Assembly: GCF_014170375.1 (NCBI RefSeq)
Contig: NZ_LZZW01000011.1
Span: 248,001-312,000 of the forward strand
Reading direction: 5' to 3'
Length of the DNA: 64,000 nt
Source of the DNA: Variovorax sp. UMC13
Lineage (GTDB): Bacteria; Pseudomonadota; Gammaproteobacteria; Burkholderiales; Burkholderiaceae_C
Position 1 is the stretch's first letter. Each line of letters starts with the position of its first letter. This document shows, in pieces, positions 24,136 through 33,385 of the stretch. A program made the position numbers and the translations under genes. Under the pieces are notes generated by a model. That model worked only from the letters and a program-made list of their open reading frames with translations, was not told the DNA's origin and did no database searches.

Positions 24136-25341
24136 TCAGTCGCTGAGCTCGGCGCGCGCCGCGGCGATGCGGCGGCAGGCCTCTTCCAGGTGGTCGGTGC
24201 CGGCCGCGAACGAGATGCGGAAGTGCGTGTCGATGCCATAGGCGCTGCCCTGCAGGGCGGCCAGGTTCTGCGCCTCGAGCAGATGCAGGATCCAGTCGTT
24301 GCTGTTGCGGATCGTCTGGCCCGCCGGCGTGCGGGCGCCGAACAGGGCTTCGCAGGACGCGAAGACGTAGAACGCGCCATCGGGCCGGTGGCAGCGGATG
24401 CCCGGGATGTCGTTCAGGGCGGCGACCACCACGTCGCGGCGCTGCTGGAAGACCTGCCGGCTGGTGGTGACGAAATCCTGCGGACCGGTCAGCGCCGCAT
24501 GCGCCGCCGCCTGGCTGATGGAGCAGGTGCCGGAGGTGCTCTGCGACTGCAGCTTGACCATGGCCTTGATCAGTTCCGCGGGGCCCGCGCCGAATCCCAC
24601 GCGCCAGCCGGTCATCGCATAGGCCTTGGAGACGCCGTTGATGGTGAGGGTCCGCTCCTTGAGCGCGGGCACCACCTGCGCCAGGGTGGCAAAGGCCTTG
24701 CCGTCATAGAGCAGGTGTTCGTAGATGTCGTCGGTGAGCACCCAGACGTGCGGATGCCGCACCAGCACCTCGCCCAGCGCGGCCAGTTCCTCGCGGGTGT
24801 AGGCCGCGCCGCTGGGGTTGTTGGGCGAGTTGAGCACCAGCCAGCGGGTGCGCGGCGAGATCGCCTGCTCGAGCTTCCCGGGCGTCAGCTTGAAGCCCTC
24901 GGCGGCCGCGCACTCGGCGAACACCGGCGTGCCGCCGGCGAGCCGCACGATGTCGGGATAGGAGACCCAGTAGGGCGCGGGCACGATGACCTCGTCGCCC
25001 GCTTCCACCGTGCACAGCACCGCGTTGAAGATGACCTGCTTGGCGCCGGTGCCGACGATGATCTCGTTCGGCGCATAGGCCAGCCCGTTCTCGGTCTTGA
25101 ACTTGTGCGCGACCGCCTCCTTCAAGGCCGGCGTCCCGCCCACGTCGGTGTAGCGGGTCTGGCCTTCGGCCATCGCGCGCCGGGCCGCTTCCTTGATGTG
25201 TTCGGGGGTGTCGAAGTCCGGCTCTCCAGCCGTCAGCCCTACGATGTCGCGTCCCTGGGCGCGCAGTTCGCGGGCGCGTTGCCCGGCCATGGAGCTGGGG
25301 GAGGGCTGGATGCGGTGGAGTCGGGTGGCGATTCGGAGCAT
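24136..25341 (-). CDS. Class I/II aminotransferase, aspartate aminotransferase-like
   Basis: 401 residues from an ATG at 25341; a TTG seven codons upstream is possible. The PLP-binding lysine is in NGVSKAYAMTGWRVG, with SPNNPSGAAYTREE (substrate loop) and DDIYEHLLYDG upstream, and RISFAAGTDHLEEA at the end, all typical of the AspC/type Ib group. It lies divergently from the LysR regulator and in one operon with TctC and the RraA-like gene. Together they could import and degrade one amino or keto acid. Confidence 0.92.
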   Translation of the reverse strand: MLRIATRLHRIQPSPSSMAGQRARELRAQGRDIVGLTAGEPDFDTPEHIKEAARRAMAEGQTRYTDVGGTPALKEAVAHKFKTENGLAYAPNEIIVGTGAKQVIFNAVLCTVEAGDEVIVPAPYWVSYPDIVRLAGGTPVFAECAAAEGFKLTPGKLEQAISPRTRWLVLNSPNNPSGAAYTREELAALGEVLVRHPHVWVLTDDIYEHLLYDGKAFATLAQVVPALKERTLTINGVSKAYAMTGWRVGFGAGPAELIKAMVKLQSQSTSGTCSISQAAAHAALTGPQDFVTTSRQVFQQRRDVVVAALNDIPGIRCHRPDGAFYVFASCEALFGARTPAGQTIRNSNDWILHLLEAQNLAALQGSAYGIDTHFRISFAAGTDHLEEACRRIAAARAELSD

Positions 25342-25454
25342 GGTTTGGAGGGGCTGCAATGACGGTTTCTGTAGTATCCGGAGCCCCTCCTCAAGCGCAA
25401 AACGAATAATGGGATTGGTAGTTCATTCCTTTTTTTCCTGCGCAGTCTGTCGCC
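25342..25454. promoter_or_regulatory. Divergent promoter region of LysR gene and aminotransferase operon
   Basis: 113 bases separate the divergent start codons. LysR-type regulators normally bind here and control both directions. The region is AT-richer than its surroundings and includes GAATAATGGGATTGG, but I cannot point to one certain T-N11-A box. Confidence 0.4.
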
Positions 25455-26351
25455 ATGAACCTCACCTTCAAGCAACTGGAAGCCTTTCTGTCGAGCGTGA
25501 AGCTGCACAGCTTCAGCGCCGCGGCGGAGAAGCTGCACACCACGCAATCGGCGATCTCCAAACGGGTGGCCGAACTCGAGAGCGTGGTGGGCACGCCGCT
25601 GTTGCACCGGACCGCGAAGGGCCTGGAGATGACGCAGGGCGGTCGACGGCTGCTGCCGCTGGCCGAGGAGGCGCAAAGGCTCACCGGGCGCATCGCGGCG
25701 GAGATGAGCGCGGACCACACCCTCAAGGGCAATTTCCGCCTCGGCGCCACCGAGCTGATCGCCATGACCTGGCTCACCGATTTCGTTCGCAAGATCCAGG
25801 TCCAGCATCCGGCCCTGGTGATCGAGCCGGTGGTCGACGCGGGGCTCAGCCTGTTCCAGGGTCTGGAGACCAACAGGATCGACCTGGTGGTCATTCCGGG
25901 CACCTACTGGGGCCAGGACTATGCGACGGTCAAGGTGGGGCAGGTCGACGACTACTGGATGGCGAGCCCGTCCATCCCGCTGCCCGACCGGCCCTTGCAG
26001 CCGGCGGAGTTCGCGAACTACCCGATCCTCGAGCAGTCCACGGGCGCCGCCAAGAACCGCTACTACGAAGGCTGGCTGGCCGAACACGGCTTCAAGTTCA
26101 ACAAGGTGCTGGCGACCAACAGCACCACGGTGCTGCGCCAGCTGGCCATCGGGGGCTTCGGCATCGCGCAGATGGCGCTGGACTACGTGCGGCCCGACAT
26201 CGAGGCCGGGCGGCTGCGCATCGTCCGCTGCGACCCCATGCCGCCCCCCATGGTGTACAGCGCCGTCTACCGCAAGGACGACGCCAGCGCGGCGCTGGAC
26301 GGCATCATCGACATGGCGGTGGAGTGCTGCAACTTCGGGTTGAGGCCTTGA
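25455..26351 (+). CDS. LysR-family transcriptional regulator
   Basis: 298 residues, the usual length. The N-terminal winged helix-turn-helix is clear: LTFKQLEAFLSSVKLHSFSA, then AAEKLHTTQSAISKRVAELE and LLHRTAKGLEMTQGG. The C-terminal ~200 residues form the effector-binding domain. Divergent transcription from the aminotransferase/TctC/RraA operon makes it the likely regulator of that operon, with a substrate or intermediate of the pathway as coinducer (inference). Confidence 0.94.
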   Translation: MNLTFKQLEAFLSSVKLHSFSAAAEKLHTTQSAISKRVAELESVVGTPLLHRTAKGLEMTQGGRRLLPLAEEAQRLTGRIAAEMSADHTLKGNFRLGATELIAMTWLTDFVRKIQVQHPALVIEPVVDAGLSLFQGLETNRIDLVVIPGTYWGQDYATVKVGQVDDYWMASPSIPLPDRPLQPAEFANYPILEQSTGAAKNRYYEGWLAEHGFKFNKVLATNSTTVLRQLAIGGFGIAQMALDYVRPDIEAGRLRIVRCDPMPPPMVYSAVYRKDDASAALDGIIDMAVECCNFGLRP

Positions 26352-26398
26352 GGCGGCGGCGTGGATGCCTCGCGTTCCGCGCTCGGCGGCGCGCCACG

Positions 26399-26433
26399 AA
26401 AAAGGCCGGACACCTTGGAAAATGTCCGGCCTT
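26399..26433 (-). terminator. Terminator of tRNA-Arg gene
   Basis: On the minus strand a stem AAGGCCGGACA/TGTCCGGCCTT with a 10-base loop is followed by a run of five T residues. It lies 7 bases past the CCA end of the tRNA gene. Confidence 0.85.
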
Positions 26434-26439
26434 GAAAGA

Positions 26440-26514
26440 TGGTCCCGCCGCCAGGAATCGAACCTGGATCTCAGCCTTCGGAGGGCCGAATTCTATCCGT
26501 TGAAATACAGCGAG
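26440..26514 (-). tRNA. tRNA-Arg (anticodon CCG)
   Basis: 75 bases on the minus strand, folding into a full cloverleaf. Anticodon arm CGGCC-CTCCGAA-GGCTG (anticodon CCG), T-arm CCAGG-TTCGATT-CCTGG, encoded CCA. The acceptor stem CTCGCTG/CGGCGGG has two G-U pairs, and the D-stem starts with a U-U mismatch, so it is somewhat unusual but pairs throughout. A terminator follows directly. Confidence 0.88.
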
Positions 26515-26556
26515 AGAGCCTGCGGCGATGCACCGCAAGCCCGCCATTATCGCCCA

Positions 26557-27222
26557 TCAGGCGACCATCGAAAGCTTCTCGGGCAGGATTTCGATCGCAT
26601 CGGGCCGATGACCGAAGCCCAGGCCGTTCACATACACCTCGAAAGTGCGTTTGCCGACCTGGACCAGGTCGAAGGCCGAAGGGTCGAGCAGCCAGTTCTG
26701 GATCAGGCCGCTGACCAGCGCATGCAGTCCCTGCGCCGCGGCCGCCGCGGGGATGGCGAGGCGGATGTGCTGGCGCCGCGCCGCATGGCGCAGGGCCTGC
26801 TCGAAATCGGTGACGCAGGCGTCGCGCGCGCCCAGGTGGCGCTGCTGCACCGACTGCATGTCGTGGGTGTACTCGACCTTGTGCGTCGCCACCTCGAACA
26901 CGCGCCGCACCTGCGGGTCGGTGGTCATGAGCTTGAGCGCCACCAGCAGTCCGCGCTCGATCTCTTCCAGCGGATCGTCGCGCACCGGGCCGGTGCTCCG
27001 CGCCGCGGCCTCCAGCGGCAAGGTGACGCGCTCCATCATCGCGTTGAAGAGGTCGGCCTTGTCCTTGAAGTGCCAGTAGATCGCGCCACGCGTCGCCCCC
27101 GCTTGCTGCGCGATCTGCTGCAGCGAGGTCTGCGAAACGCCCTGCGCCTGGAACAACAACTCCGCTGCATCGAGCAGGCGGTTGCGTGTGGCGAGGGCCT
27201 CTTCCTTCGTGTGGCGGGCCAA
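26557..27222 (-). CDS. TetR-family repressor of RND efflux operon (AcrR/TtgR type)
   Basis: 221 residues. The N-terminal DNA-binding domain RNRLLDAAELLFQAQGVSQT, then SLQQIAQQAGATRGAIYWHF, is the AcrR/TtgR/MexR-like TetR signature, followed by KDKADLFNAMME. The C-terminal ligand domain is the usual length. The gene is divergent from the membrane fusion protein gene, and the intergenic region contains an AcrR-like palindrome. It should repress the RND operon until an antibiotic or toxic compound binds. Confidence 0.92.
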   Translation of the reverse strand: MARHTKEEALATRNRLLDAAELLFQAQGVSQTSLQQIAQQAGATRGAIYWHFKDKADLFNAMMERVTLPLEAAARSTGPVRDDPLEEIERGLLVALKLMTTDPQVRRVFEVATHKVEYTHDMQSVQQRHLGARDACVTDFEQALRHAARRQHIRLAIPAAAAAQGLHALVSGLIQNWLLDPSAFDLVQVGKRTFEVYVNGLGFGHRPDAIEILPEKLSMVA

Positions 27223-27261
27223 TTTGTCTCCTGATAAGGATTTGAATGTCTCGCCGGACTA

Positions 27262-27277
27262 TACATCCATGAATGTA
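27262..27277. promoter_or_regulatory. AcrR-like operator TACATCCATGAATGTA
   Basis: 16-bp inverted repeat with a single mismatch (TACATCCA against TGAATGTA), extended on the right by TGTA. It matches the style of the E. coli AcrR box (TACAT...ATGTA). It lies 40 bases upstream of the repressor start and about 100 bases upstream of the membrane fusion gene, so one site could control both. Confidence 0.75.
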
Positions 27278-27375
27278 TGTAAACTAGCCGCCTCCCGATG
27301 ACCCACCTGGCCGACAGGCCTTGACGGCGATCAAGGTCGCTTCGCGTCGTCTCCTCTTTGCTTCAAAGGAATCAC

Positions 27376-28659
27376 ATGCCGCAATCGCATGTCTCTTCGC
27401 GTCGTTCGTTCTCCCCTCGGCGCATGGCCCTGTCCGGCGTCGCCGTGCTGGTCTTCGCCCTGCTTGCGGCTTGCGGCAAGGGCAAGGACCCCGCCGCTGC
27501 GGCAGCGCCGGCCGGTGCCGCGCCGCCGCCGCCCGAAGTCGGGGTGGTGGTCGCGACGCCGTCCGACGTCGGCCTGGTGACCGAGCTGCCGGGCCGCCTG
27601 GAAGCCTCGCGCGTGGCGCAGGTGCGCGCCCGCGCCGCCGGCATCCTGCAGGAGCGGCTGTTCCGCGAAGGCAGCGACGTGAAGGCCGGCCAGCCGTTGT
27701 TCCGCATCGATGCGGCCCCCTACACCGCCGCGGCGCAGAGCGCGCAGGCCAGCCTGGCGCGTGCCGAGGCCAATGCGGTGCAGGCCAAGGCGCTGGCCGA
27801 TCGCTACAAGCCGCTGGTGGAAGCCAATGCGGTGAGCAAGCAGGAGTACGCGAGCGCGGTGGCTTCGCAGAAGACCGCCGAGGCCGACGTGGCCGTGGGC
27901 CGGGCTTCGGTGGCCACGGCCAAGATCAACCTGGGCTATGCCGCCGTGACCGCGCCCATCTCGGGCCGCATCGGCCGCGCGCTGGTGACCGAAGGCGCGC
28001 TGGTGGGCCAGGGCGACGTGACGCAGCTCGCCGTGATCCAGCAGATCAACCCGCTGTACGTCAACTTCACGCAGTCGGCCAACGACGTGCTCAAGCTGCG
28101 CCGCGCCATGGCCGACGGCAAGTTCAAGCGCGCCGACGGCGCCGACGCGGCCAGCATCCGCGTGGTGCTCGAAGGCGGCGGCGAATACCCGCTGGCGGGC
28201 AAGCTGCTGTTCTCCGACCTCACGGTCGACCCGACCACCGGCCAGGTCACGCTGCGCGCCGAACTGCCCAATCCCAAGGGCGAGCTGCTGCCCGGCCTGT
28301 ACGTGCGCGTGAAGATCGAGCAGGCCCAGGTCAGCAACGCGATCGCGCTGCCGCAGCAGGCCGTGACCCGCACCGAGCAGGGCGACACGGTCACCGTGGT
28401 GGGAGCCGACGGCAAGCTCAGCAAGCGCCCGGTGAAGATCAGCGCCGCGCAGGACAACCAGTGGCTGGTGCTCGACGGCCTCAAGGCCGGCGAGCAGGTG
28501 ATGGTCGACGGCTTCCAGAAGCTGCAGATGATGCCGCCCGGCACGCCGGTGAAGGCCGTGCCGTGGGTCAAGCCTGGCACGGCACCCGCAGCGGGCGCCG
28601 CGCCTGCTGCCGCACCGGCGGCCTCGGCCCCGGCCGCCGCGGCTTCCGCCGCCAAGTAA
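27376..28659 (+). CDS. RND efflux periplasmic adaptor (AcrA/MexA type)
   Basis: 427 residues. A long basic N-region is followed by a lipobox LLAAC (Cys33), so the mature protein should be an inner-membrane-anchored lipoprotein. The domains follow in order: beta-barrel/lipoyl halves (VTELPGRLEASRVAQVRARA, FREGSDVKAGQPLFRID), a central alpha-hairpin (residues ~115-180), lipoyl second half (VTAPISGRIGRALVTEGALV), barrel and membrane-proximal domain. A low-complexity Ala/Pro tail ends it. AAAGGA precedes the ATG. First gene of the efflux operon. Confidence 0.93.
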   Translation: MPQSHVSSRRSFSPRRMALSGVAVLVFALLAACGKGKDPAAAAAPAGAAPPPPEVGVVVATPSDVGLVTELPGRLEASRVAQVRARAAGILQERLFREGSDVKAGQPLFRIDAAPYTAAAQSAQASLARAEANAVQAKALADRYKPLVEANAVSKQEYASAVASQKTAEADVAVGRASVATAKINLGYAAVTAPISGRIGRALVTEGALVGQGDVTQLAVIQQINPLYVNFTQSANDVLKLRRAMADGKFKRADGADAASIRVVLEGGGEYPLAGKLLFSDLTVDPTTGQVTLRAELPNPKGELLPGLYVRVKIEQAQVSNAIALPQQAVTRTEQGDTVTVVGADGKLSKRPVKISAAQDNQWLVLDGLKAGEQVMVDGFQKLQMMPPGTPVKAVPWVKPGTAPAAGAAPAAAPAASAPAAAASAAK

Positions 28660-28672
28660 GGAGCCCGCCCGC

Positions 28673-31600
28673 ATGGCTAAATTCTTCATCGATCGGCCCA
28701 TCTTCGCGTGGGTGATCGCGCTGTTCATCATCGTGATGGGCAGCGTGGCGATCACGCAGCTGCCGATCTCGCAGTACCCGCCGGTGGCGCCACCCGCCAT
28801 CGTCATCAGCACCGCCTATCCGGGGGCTTCGGCCCAGACGCTCGAGGACAGCGTGCTGTCCGTGATCGAGCGCGAGATGAACGGTTCGCCCGGCCTGATC
28901 TACATGGAATCGGTGGCCCAGGCCGACGGCACCGGCACCATCACGGTCACCTTCGAGACCGGCACCAATGCCGACCTGGCCCAGGTGGACGTGCAGAACC
29001 GGCTGTCGCGCGCGACGCCGCGCCTGCCGGCCGCGGTGACGCAGCAGGGCGTGCGCGTGGACAAGTCGCGCAACAACTTCCTGCTGTTCACGATGCTGTC
29101 CTCGGACAACCCGGCAATCGACCCGATCGCGCTGGGCGACTACGCCTCGCGCAACGTCGTGCCCGAACTGCAGCGCGTGGCCGGCATCGGCCAGGCGCAG
29201 CTGTTCGGCACCGAACGCGCGATGCGCATCTGGATCGATCCGACCAAGCTGCAGGGCTTCAACCTGTCGTCGGCCGACGTCAATGCCGCGATCCGCGCGC
29301 AGAACGCGCAGGTCTCCTCGGGCTCGATCGGCGACCTGCCGAACATCACCGGCCAGAGCATCGCCGCCACCGTCGTGGTGACCGGCCAGCTCAGCACCAT
29401 CGAGCAGTTCGGCAACATCGTGCTGCGCGCCAACACCGACGGTTCGTCGGTGCGGCTCAAGGACGTCGCGCGCATCGAACTCGGCGGCCAGGCCTACTCG
29501 ACCTCGGCCCGCCTGAACGGCGCGCCGGCCGTGGGCATCGGCGTCCAGCTGGCGCCCAGCGGCAACGCGCTGCAGTCGGCCAAGGCCATCCGTGCGCGCA
29601 TGACCGAGCTGGCGAAGTTCTTCCCCGAAGGCGTGAAGTGGAGCATTCCCTACGACAGCTCGCGCTTCGTGAGCATCTCCATCACCGAGGTGGTGAAGAC
29701 GCTGTTCGAGGCCGTGGCGCTGGTGTTCATCGTGATGTTCCTGTTCCTGCAGAACTGGCGCTACACGATCATCCCGACCATCGTGGTGCCGATCGCGCTG
29801 CTGGGCACCTTCGCCGTGCTGGCCGCGCTGGGCTTCTCGATCAACGTGCTGACCATGTTCGGCATGGTGCTGGTGATCGGTATCGTGGTGGACGATGCGA
29901 TCGTGGTGGTGGAGAACGTCGAGCGCATCATGACCGAGGAGGGCCTCGGCCCGCTCGATGCCACGCGCAAGGCGATGCGGCAGATCTCGGGCGCCATCAT
30001 CGGCGTGACCGTGGTGCTGATCTCGGTGTTCGTGCCGCTGGCCTTCTTCGCCGGTTCGACCGGCAACATCTACCGCCAGTTCTCGGCGGTGATGGTGGCC
30101 TCGATCGGCTTCTCGGCCTTCATGGCGCTGTCGCTCACGCCGGCGCTGTGCGCCACGCTGCTCAAGCCCGTGGAACAAGGCAGCCATCACGAGAAGAAGG
30201 GCTTCTTCGGCTGGTTCAACCGCGGCTTCTCGCGCACTGCCAAGGGCTACGAGAGCGTGGTGTCGCGGCTGCTCAAGCGCGCCGCGCGCTACCTGATCAT
30301 CTACATCGCGATCGTCGGCGCGGTGGTGCTGCTGTTCCGTGGCCTGCCGACCTCCTTCCTGCCGCAGGAAGACCAGGGCAACATCATCGTGAACGTGCAG
30401 CTGCCGCCGGGTGCGACGCAGGAGCGCACGCTGTCGGTCATGGAGCAGGTCGAGGGCTACATCCTCAAGCAGCCTGAAGTGCAGAGCATGGTCAGCGTGC
30501 TGGGCTTCAGCTTCTCGGGCCAGGGTCAGAACGCCGGCCTCGCCTTCGTGACGCTCAAGGATTGGGAAGAGCGTGGCGGCGCCGCGCACTCGGCCGATGC
30601 GCTCGCGGGCCGTGCCTTCGGTGCGCTCTCGGGCGTGCGCGATGCCTTCATCTACCCGCTGAACCCGCCGCCGATTCCCGAACTGGGCAACGCCAGCGGC
30701 TTCACCTTCCGGCTGCAGGACCGCTCGGGTGCGGGCCACAAGGCGCTGATCAACGCGCGCAACCAGCTGCTGGGCATGGCCTCGCAGAGCAAGCTGCTCA
30801 CGCAGGTCCGGCCGGACGGCCTGGAAGATGCGCCGCAGCTGCAGATCGACATCGACCGCGACAAGGCCAACGCACTGGGCGTGACCTTCGACGCGATCAA
30901 CACGACGCTGTCGACGGCGTTGGGCTCGAGCTACATCAACGACTTCCCGAACCAGGGCCGCCTGCAGCGCGTGGTGGTGCAGGCCGACGCGCCGGCGCGG
31001 ATGCAGCCCGACGACCTGCTCAAGCTCAACGCCAGCAACACCCAGGGCAACCCGGTGCCGCTGTCGACCTTCGCGAGCACGCGCTGGGTCAACGGTGCGC
31101 AGCAGACGGTGCGCTACAACGGCTACCCGGCCGTGCGCATCTCGGGCTCGGCCGCGCCGGGTTCGAGCTCGGGTGCGGCGATGGCCGAGATGGAAGCGCT
31201 GGCAGCCAAGCTGCCGCCGGGCTTCGGCTTCGAATGGACCGGCCAGTCGCGTGAAGAAAAGCTCGCGGGCTCGCAGGCCATGATCCTCTACGGCTTCGCG
31301 ATCCTGGCGGTGTTCCTGTGCCTGGCCGCGCTGTACGAGAGCTGGACCATCCCGCTGTCGGTGATCCTGGTGGTGCCGCTGGGCGTGCTGGGCGTGCTGG
31401 CCGCGACCATGCTGCGCTCCTACTCCAACGACGTGTACTTCCAGGTCGGGCTGATCACCATCATCGGCCTGTCGGCGAAGAACGCGATTCTGATCATCGA
31501 GTTCGCGAAAGACCTGCAGGCGCAGGGCAAGGGCGTGGTGCAAGCGGCGCTGGAAGCCGCCCACCTGCGGTTCCGCCCGATCGTGATGACCTCGCTGGCC

Positions 31601-31831
31601 TTCGGCCTGGGCGTGCTGCCGCTGGTGCTGGCCTCCGGCGCCGGCTCGGCCAGCCAACGCGCCATCGGCACCGGCGTGCTGGGCGGCATGGTCACGGGCA
31701 CTGCGCTTGCGGTGTTCTTCGTGCCGGTGTTTTTCGTGGTCGTGCGCACCCTGTTCAAGGGCAGCGCGCGCCAGCATGAAGTCGATCGGCGTCATGCCGA
31801 AGCGGCAGGGATCGAGCAAAGCCATGACTAA
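28673..31831 (+). CDS. RND multidrug efflux pump, AcrB/MexB type
   Basis: 1052 residues, the normal length of HAE1 pumps. It starts MAKFFIDRPIFAWVIALFII and contains the expected motifs: SVLSVIEREMNGSPGL, LGGQAYSTSARLNG, VVDDAIVVVENVERIM (transmembrane helix 4 proton-relay Asp pair), and ending FGLGVLPLVLASGAGS. It has 12 hydrophobic segments and two large periplasmic loops. It is expected to take hydrophobic drugs from the inner-membrane leaflet. It starts 13 bases after the adaptor stop and overlaps the outer-membrane gene. Confidence 0.95.
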   Translation: MAKFFIDRPIFAWVIALFIIVMGSVAITQLPISQYPPVAPPAIVISTAYPGASAQTLEDSVLSVIEREMNGSPGLIYMESVAQADGTGTITVTFETGTNADLAQVDVQNRLSRATPRLPAAVTQQGVRVDKSRNNFLLFTMLSSDNPAIDPIALGDYASRNVVPELQRVAGIGQAQLFGTERAMRIWIDPTKLQGFNLSSADVNAAIRAQNAQVSSGSIGDLPNITGQSIAATVVVTGQLSTIEQFGNIVLRANTDGSSVRLKDVARIELGGQAYSTSARLNGAPAVGIGVQLAPSGNALQSAKAIRARMTELAKFFPEGVKWSIPYDSSRFVSISITEVVKTLFEAVALVFIVMFLFLQNWRYTIIPTIVVPIALLGTFAVLAALGFSINVLTMFGMVLVIGIVVDDAIVVVENVERIMTEEGLGPLDATRKAMRQISGAIIGVTVVLISVFVPLAFFAGSTGNIYRQFSAVMVASIGFSAFMALSLTPALCATLLKPVEQGSHHEKKGFFGWFNRGFSRTAKGYESVVSRLLKRAARYLIIYIAIVGAVVLLFRGLPTSFLPQEDQGNIIVNVQLPPGATQERTLSVMEQVEGYILKQPEVQSMVSVLGFSFSGQGQNAGLAFVTLKDWEERGGAAHSADALAGRAFGALSGVRDAFIYPLNPPPIPELGNASGFTFRLQDRSGAGHKALINARNQLLGMASQSKLLTQVRPDGLEDAPQLQIDIDRDKANALGVTFDAINTTLSTALGSSYINDFPNQGRLQRVVVQADAPARMQPDDLLKLNASNTQGNPVPLSTFASTRWVNGAQQTVRYNGYPAVRISGSAAPGSSSGAAMAEMEALAAKLPPGFGFEWTGQSREEKLAGSQAMILYGFAILAVFLCLAALYESWTIPLSVILVVPLGVLGVLAATMLRSYSNDVYFQVGLITIIGLSAKNAILIIEFAKDLQAQGKGVVQAALEAAHLRFRPIVMTSLAFGLGVLPLVLASGAGSASQRAIGTGVLGGMVTGTALAVFFVPVFFVVVRTLFKGSARQHEVDRRHAEAAGIEQSHD

Positions 31832-33236
31832 GCAGCGAAGAATGATTTCACGCCACACGCTCGGCGCGCTGGCGGCCAGTGCCTTCCTGGCCGGCTGCTC
31901 GCTGATCCCGACCTACGAGCGCCCCGCGGCGCCCGTGCCCACGACCTTCCCCGGCGACCCGGCCCAACCGGCCGGCGCGGCCGCGGCGACGGTCGCCTGG
32001 CAGGACTACTTCACCGATCCGCGGCTGCAGGCGCTGATCCGCACCGCGCTCGCCAACAACCGCGACCTGCGGGTGTCGGTGCTCAACATCGAGCAGGCGC
32101 GCGCGCAGTTCCAGATCAGCCGTGCCGCGCAGTACCCGGCGCTCAACGGCATCTTCTCGGCCACGCGCCAGCCCTCGGTGGTCGACGGTCGCCTGGGCAA
32201 CAGCTTCCAGGTGGGCCTGGGCATCTCCTCGTGGGAGATCGACTTCTTCAACCGCCTCGGCAGCCTGAAGGAAGCCGCGCTCGCGCAGTACCTGGCGACC
32301 GAAGAGGCCCGCAAGGCCGCGCAGATCAGCCTGATCGGCGCCGTGGCGACCGGCTGGTACACGCTGCTGGCCGACGACGAACTGCTCGAGCTCACGCGCG
32401 AGACCCTGGTCACGCGTGACGAATCGGTTCGGCTCACCAAGCTGCGCTTCGACAACGGCGTGTCTTCCGAGCTCGATTTCCAGGCCGCCAATTCGGCCGC
32501 CGAGACCGCCCGCGCGGCCTACGCCCAGCAGCAGCGCCAGCGGCTGCAGGACGAGAACGCGCTCGCGCTGCTGCTCGGTGCGCCGCTGCAGCCCGCGGCC
32601 CTTCCCACGGTCAACGGACTGGGCCGGCTCGAAGCCACGCAGGCCATGCCCGAGCTGCCGGTGGGCCTGCCCTCCGACCTGCTGATCGAGCGTCCGGACA
32701 TCCGCCAGGCCGAGCAGCTGCTGCGCTCGGCCAACGCCAACATCGGCGCGGCGCGCGCAGCCTTCTTCCCGCGCATCTCGCTGACCGCCACGGCCGGCAC
32801 CGCGAGCAACGAGCTGTCGGGCCTGTTCAAGAGCGGCTCGACCGCCTTCTCGATCGCACCGCAGCTGGTGCTGCCGATCTTCGACGCCGGCCGCAACCAG
32901 GCCGGGCTCGACTCGGCACGCGCGGAACGCGACATCGCGGTGGCGCAGTACGAGAAGTCGATCCAGTCGGCCTTCCGCGAGGTGGCCGATGCCCTCGCGG
33001 GCCGCGCCACGCTGGGCGAGCAGGTGCGGGCGCTGCGTGCCCAGGCCGCGGCCGAGGAGCAGCGCTTCAAGCTGTCCGACCTGCGCTACCGCAACGGCAT
33101 CGCGAGCTCGCTCGACCTGCTCGACGCGCAGCGTTCGCTGTTCAGCGCCCAGCAGGCCGCGGTGCAGACCCGCATGCTGCAACTGCAGAACCAGGTCGCG
33201 CTGTACAAGGTGCTGGGCGGCGGCTGGAAGGATTGA
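31824..33236 (+). CDS. Outer-membrane efflux channel, NodT/OprM type (TolC family)
   Basis: 470 residues; the ATG at 31824 overlaps the pump gene by 8 bases. The lipobox (LAGC, Cys25) shows an outer-membrane lipoprotein. The sequence WQDYFTDPRLQALIRTALAN, then LIERPDIRQAEQLLRSANAN and FFPRISLTATAGTAS, is diagnostic of the NodT/OprM branch; the two outer membrane factor repeats are present. The three genes form a self-contained tripartite pump. Confidence 0.94.
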   Translation: MTKQRRMISRHTLGALAASAFLAGCSLIPTYERPAAPVPTTFPGDPAQPAGAAAATVAWQDYFTDPRLQALIRTALANNRDLRVSVLNIEQARAQFQISRAAQYPALNGIFSATRQPSVVDGRLGNSFQVGLGISSWEIDFFNRLGSLKEAALAQYLATEEARKAAQISLIGAVATGWYTLLADDELLELTRETLVTRDESVRLTKLRFDNGVSSELDFQAANSAAETARAAYAQQQRQRLQDENALALLLGAPLQPAALPTVNGLGRLEATQAMPELPVGLPSDLLIERPDIRQAEQLLRSANANIGAARAAFFPRISLTATAGTASNELSGLFKSGSTAFSIAPQLVLPIFDAGRNQAGLDSARAERDIAVAQYEKSIQSAFREVADALAGRATLGEQVRALRAQAAAEEQRFKLSDLRYRNGIASSLDLLDAQRSLFSAQQAAVQTRMLQLQNQVALYKVLGGGWKD

Positions 33237-33243
33237 GCCCCCC

Positions 33244-33269
33244 GCGCGGCGCCTTCCAGGGCGCCGCGC
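33244..33269. terminator. GC-rich hairpin after efflux operon
   Basis: Perfect 10-bp stem GCGCGGCGCC/GGCGCCGCGC with loop TTCCAG, 7 bases after the channel stop. It lacks a T-tract, so termination may be weak or Rho-assisted, but the position is right. Confidence 0.5.
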
Positions 33270-33385
33270 ACCTGCCACGCCTGCACCACGATGGGCAACA
33301 CAGTCCGTCGATCTCTGGGGCCTTCCCTATAATCGCGGGTTGATTTCGCCCGACCCCCCGAGAAGCCCCCGATTTTGAGGACGCC

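Noticed and set aside
22088..24241. 717-residue plus-strand open frame
   Set aside because: Covers the tRNA fragment and lies opposite the RraA and TctC genes; Arg/Ala-rich without motifs.
26365..27234. 289-residue plus-strand open frame
   Set aside because: Runs through the tRNA-Arg gene antisense and opposite the TetR gene; not credible.
28568..31858. 1096-residue minus-strand open frame
   Set aside because: It is the complement of the RND pump gene; the His/Arg/Gln-rich composition is typical of shadow frames in GC-rich DNA.
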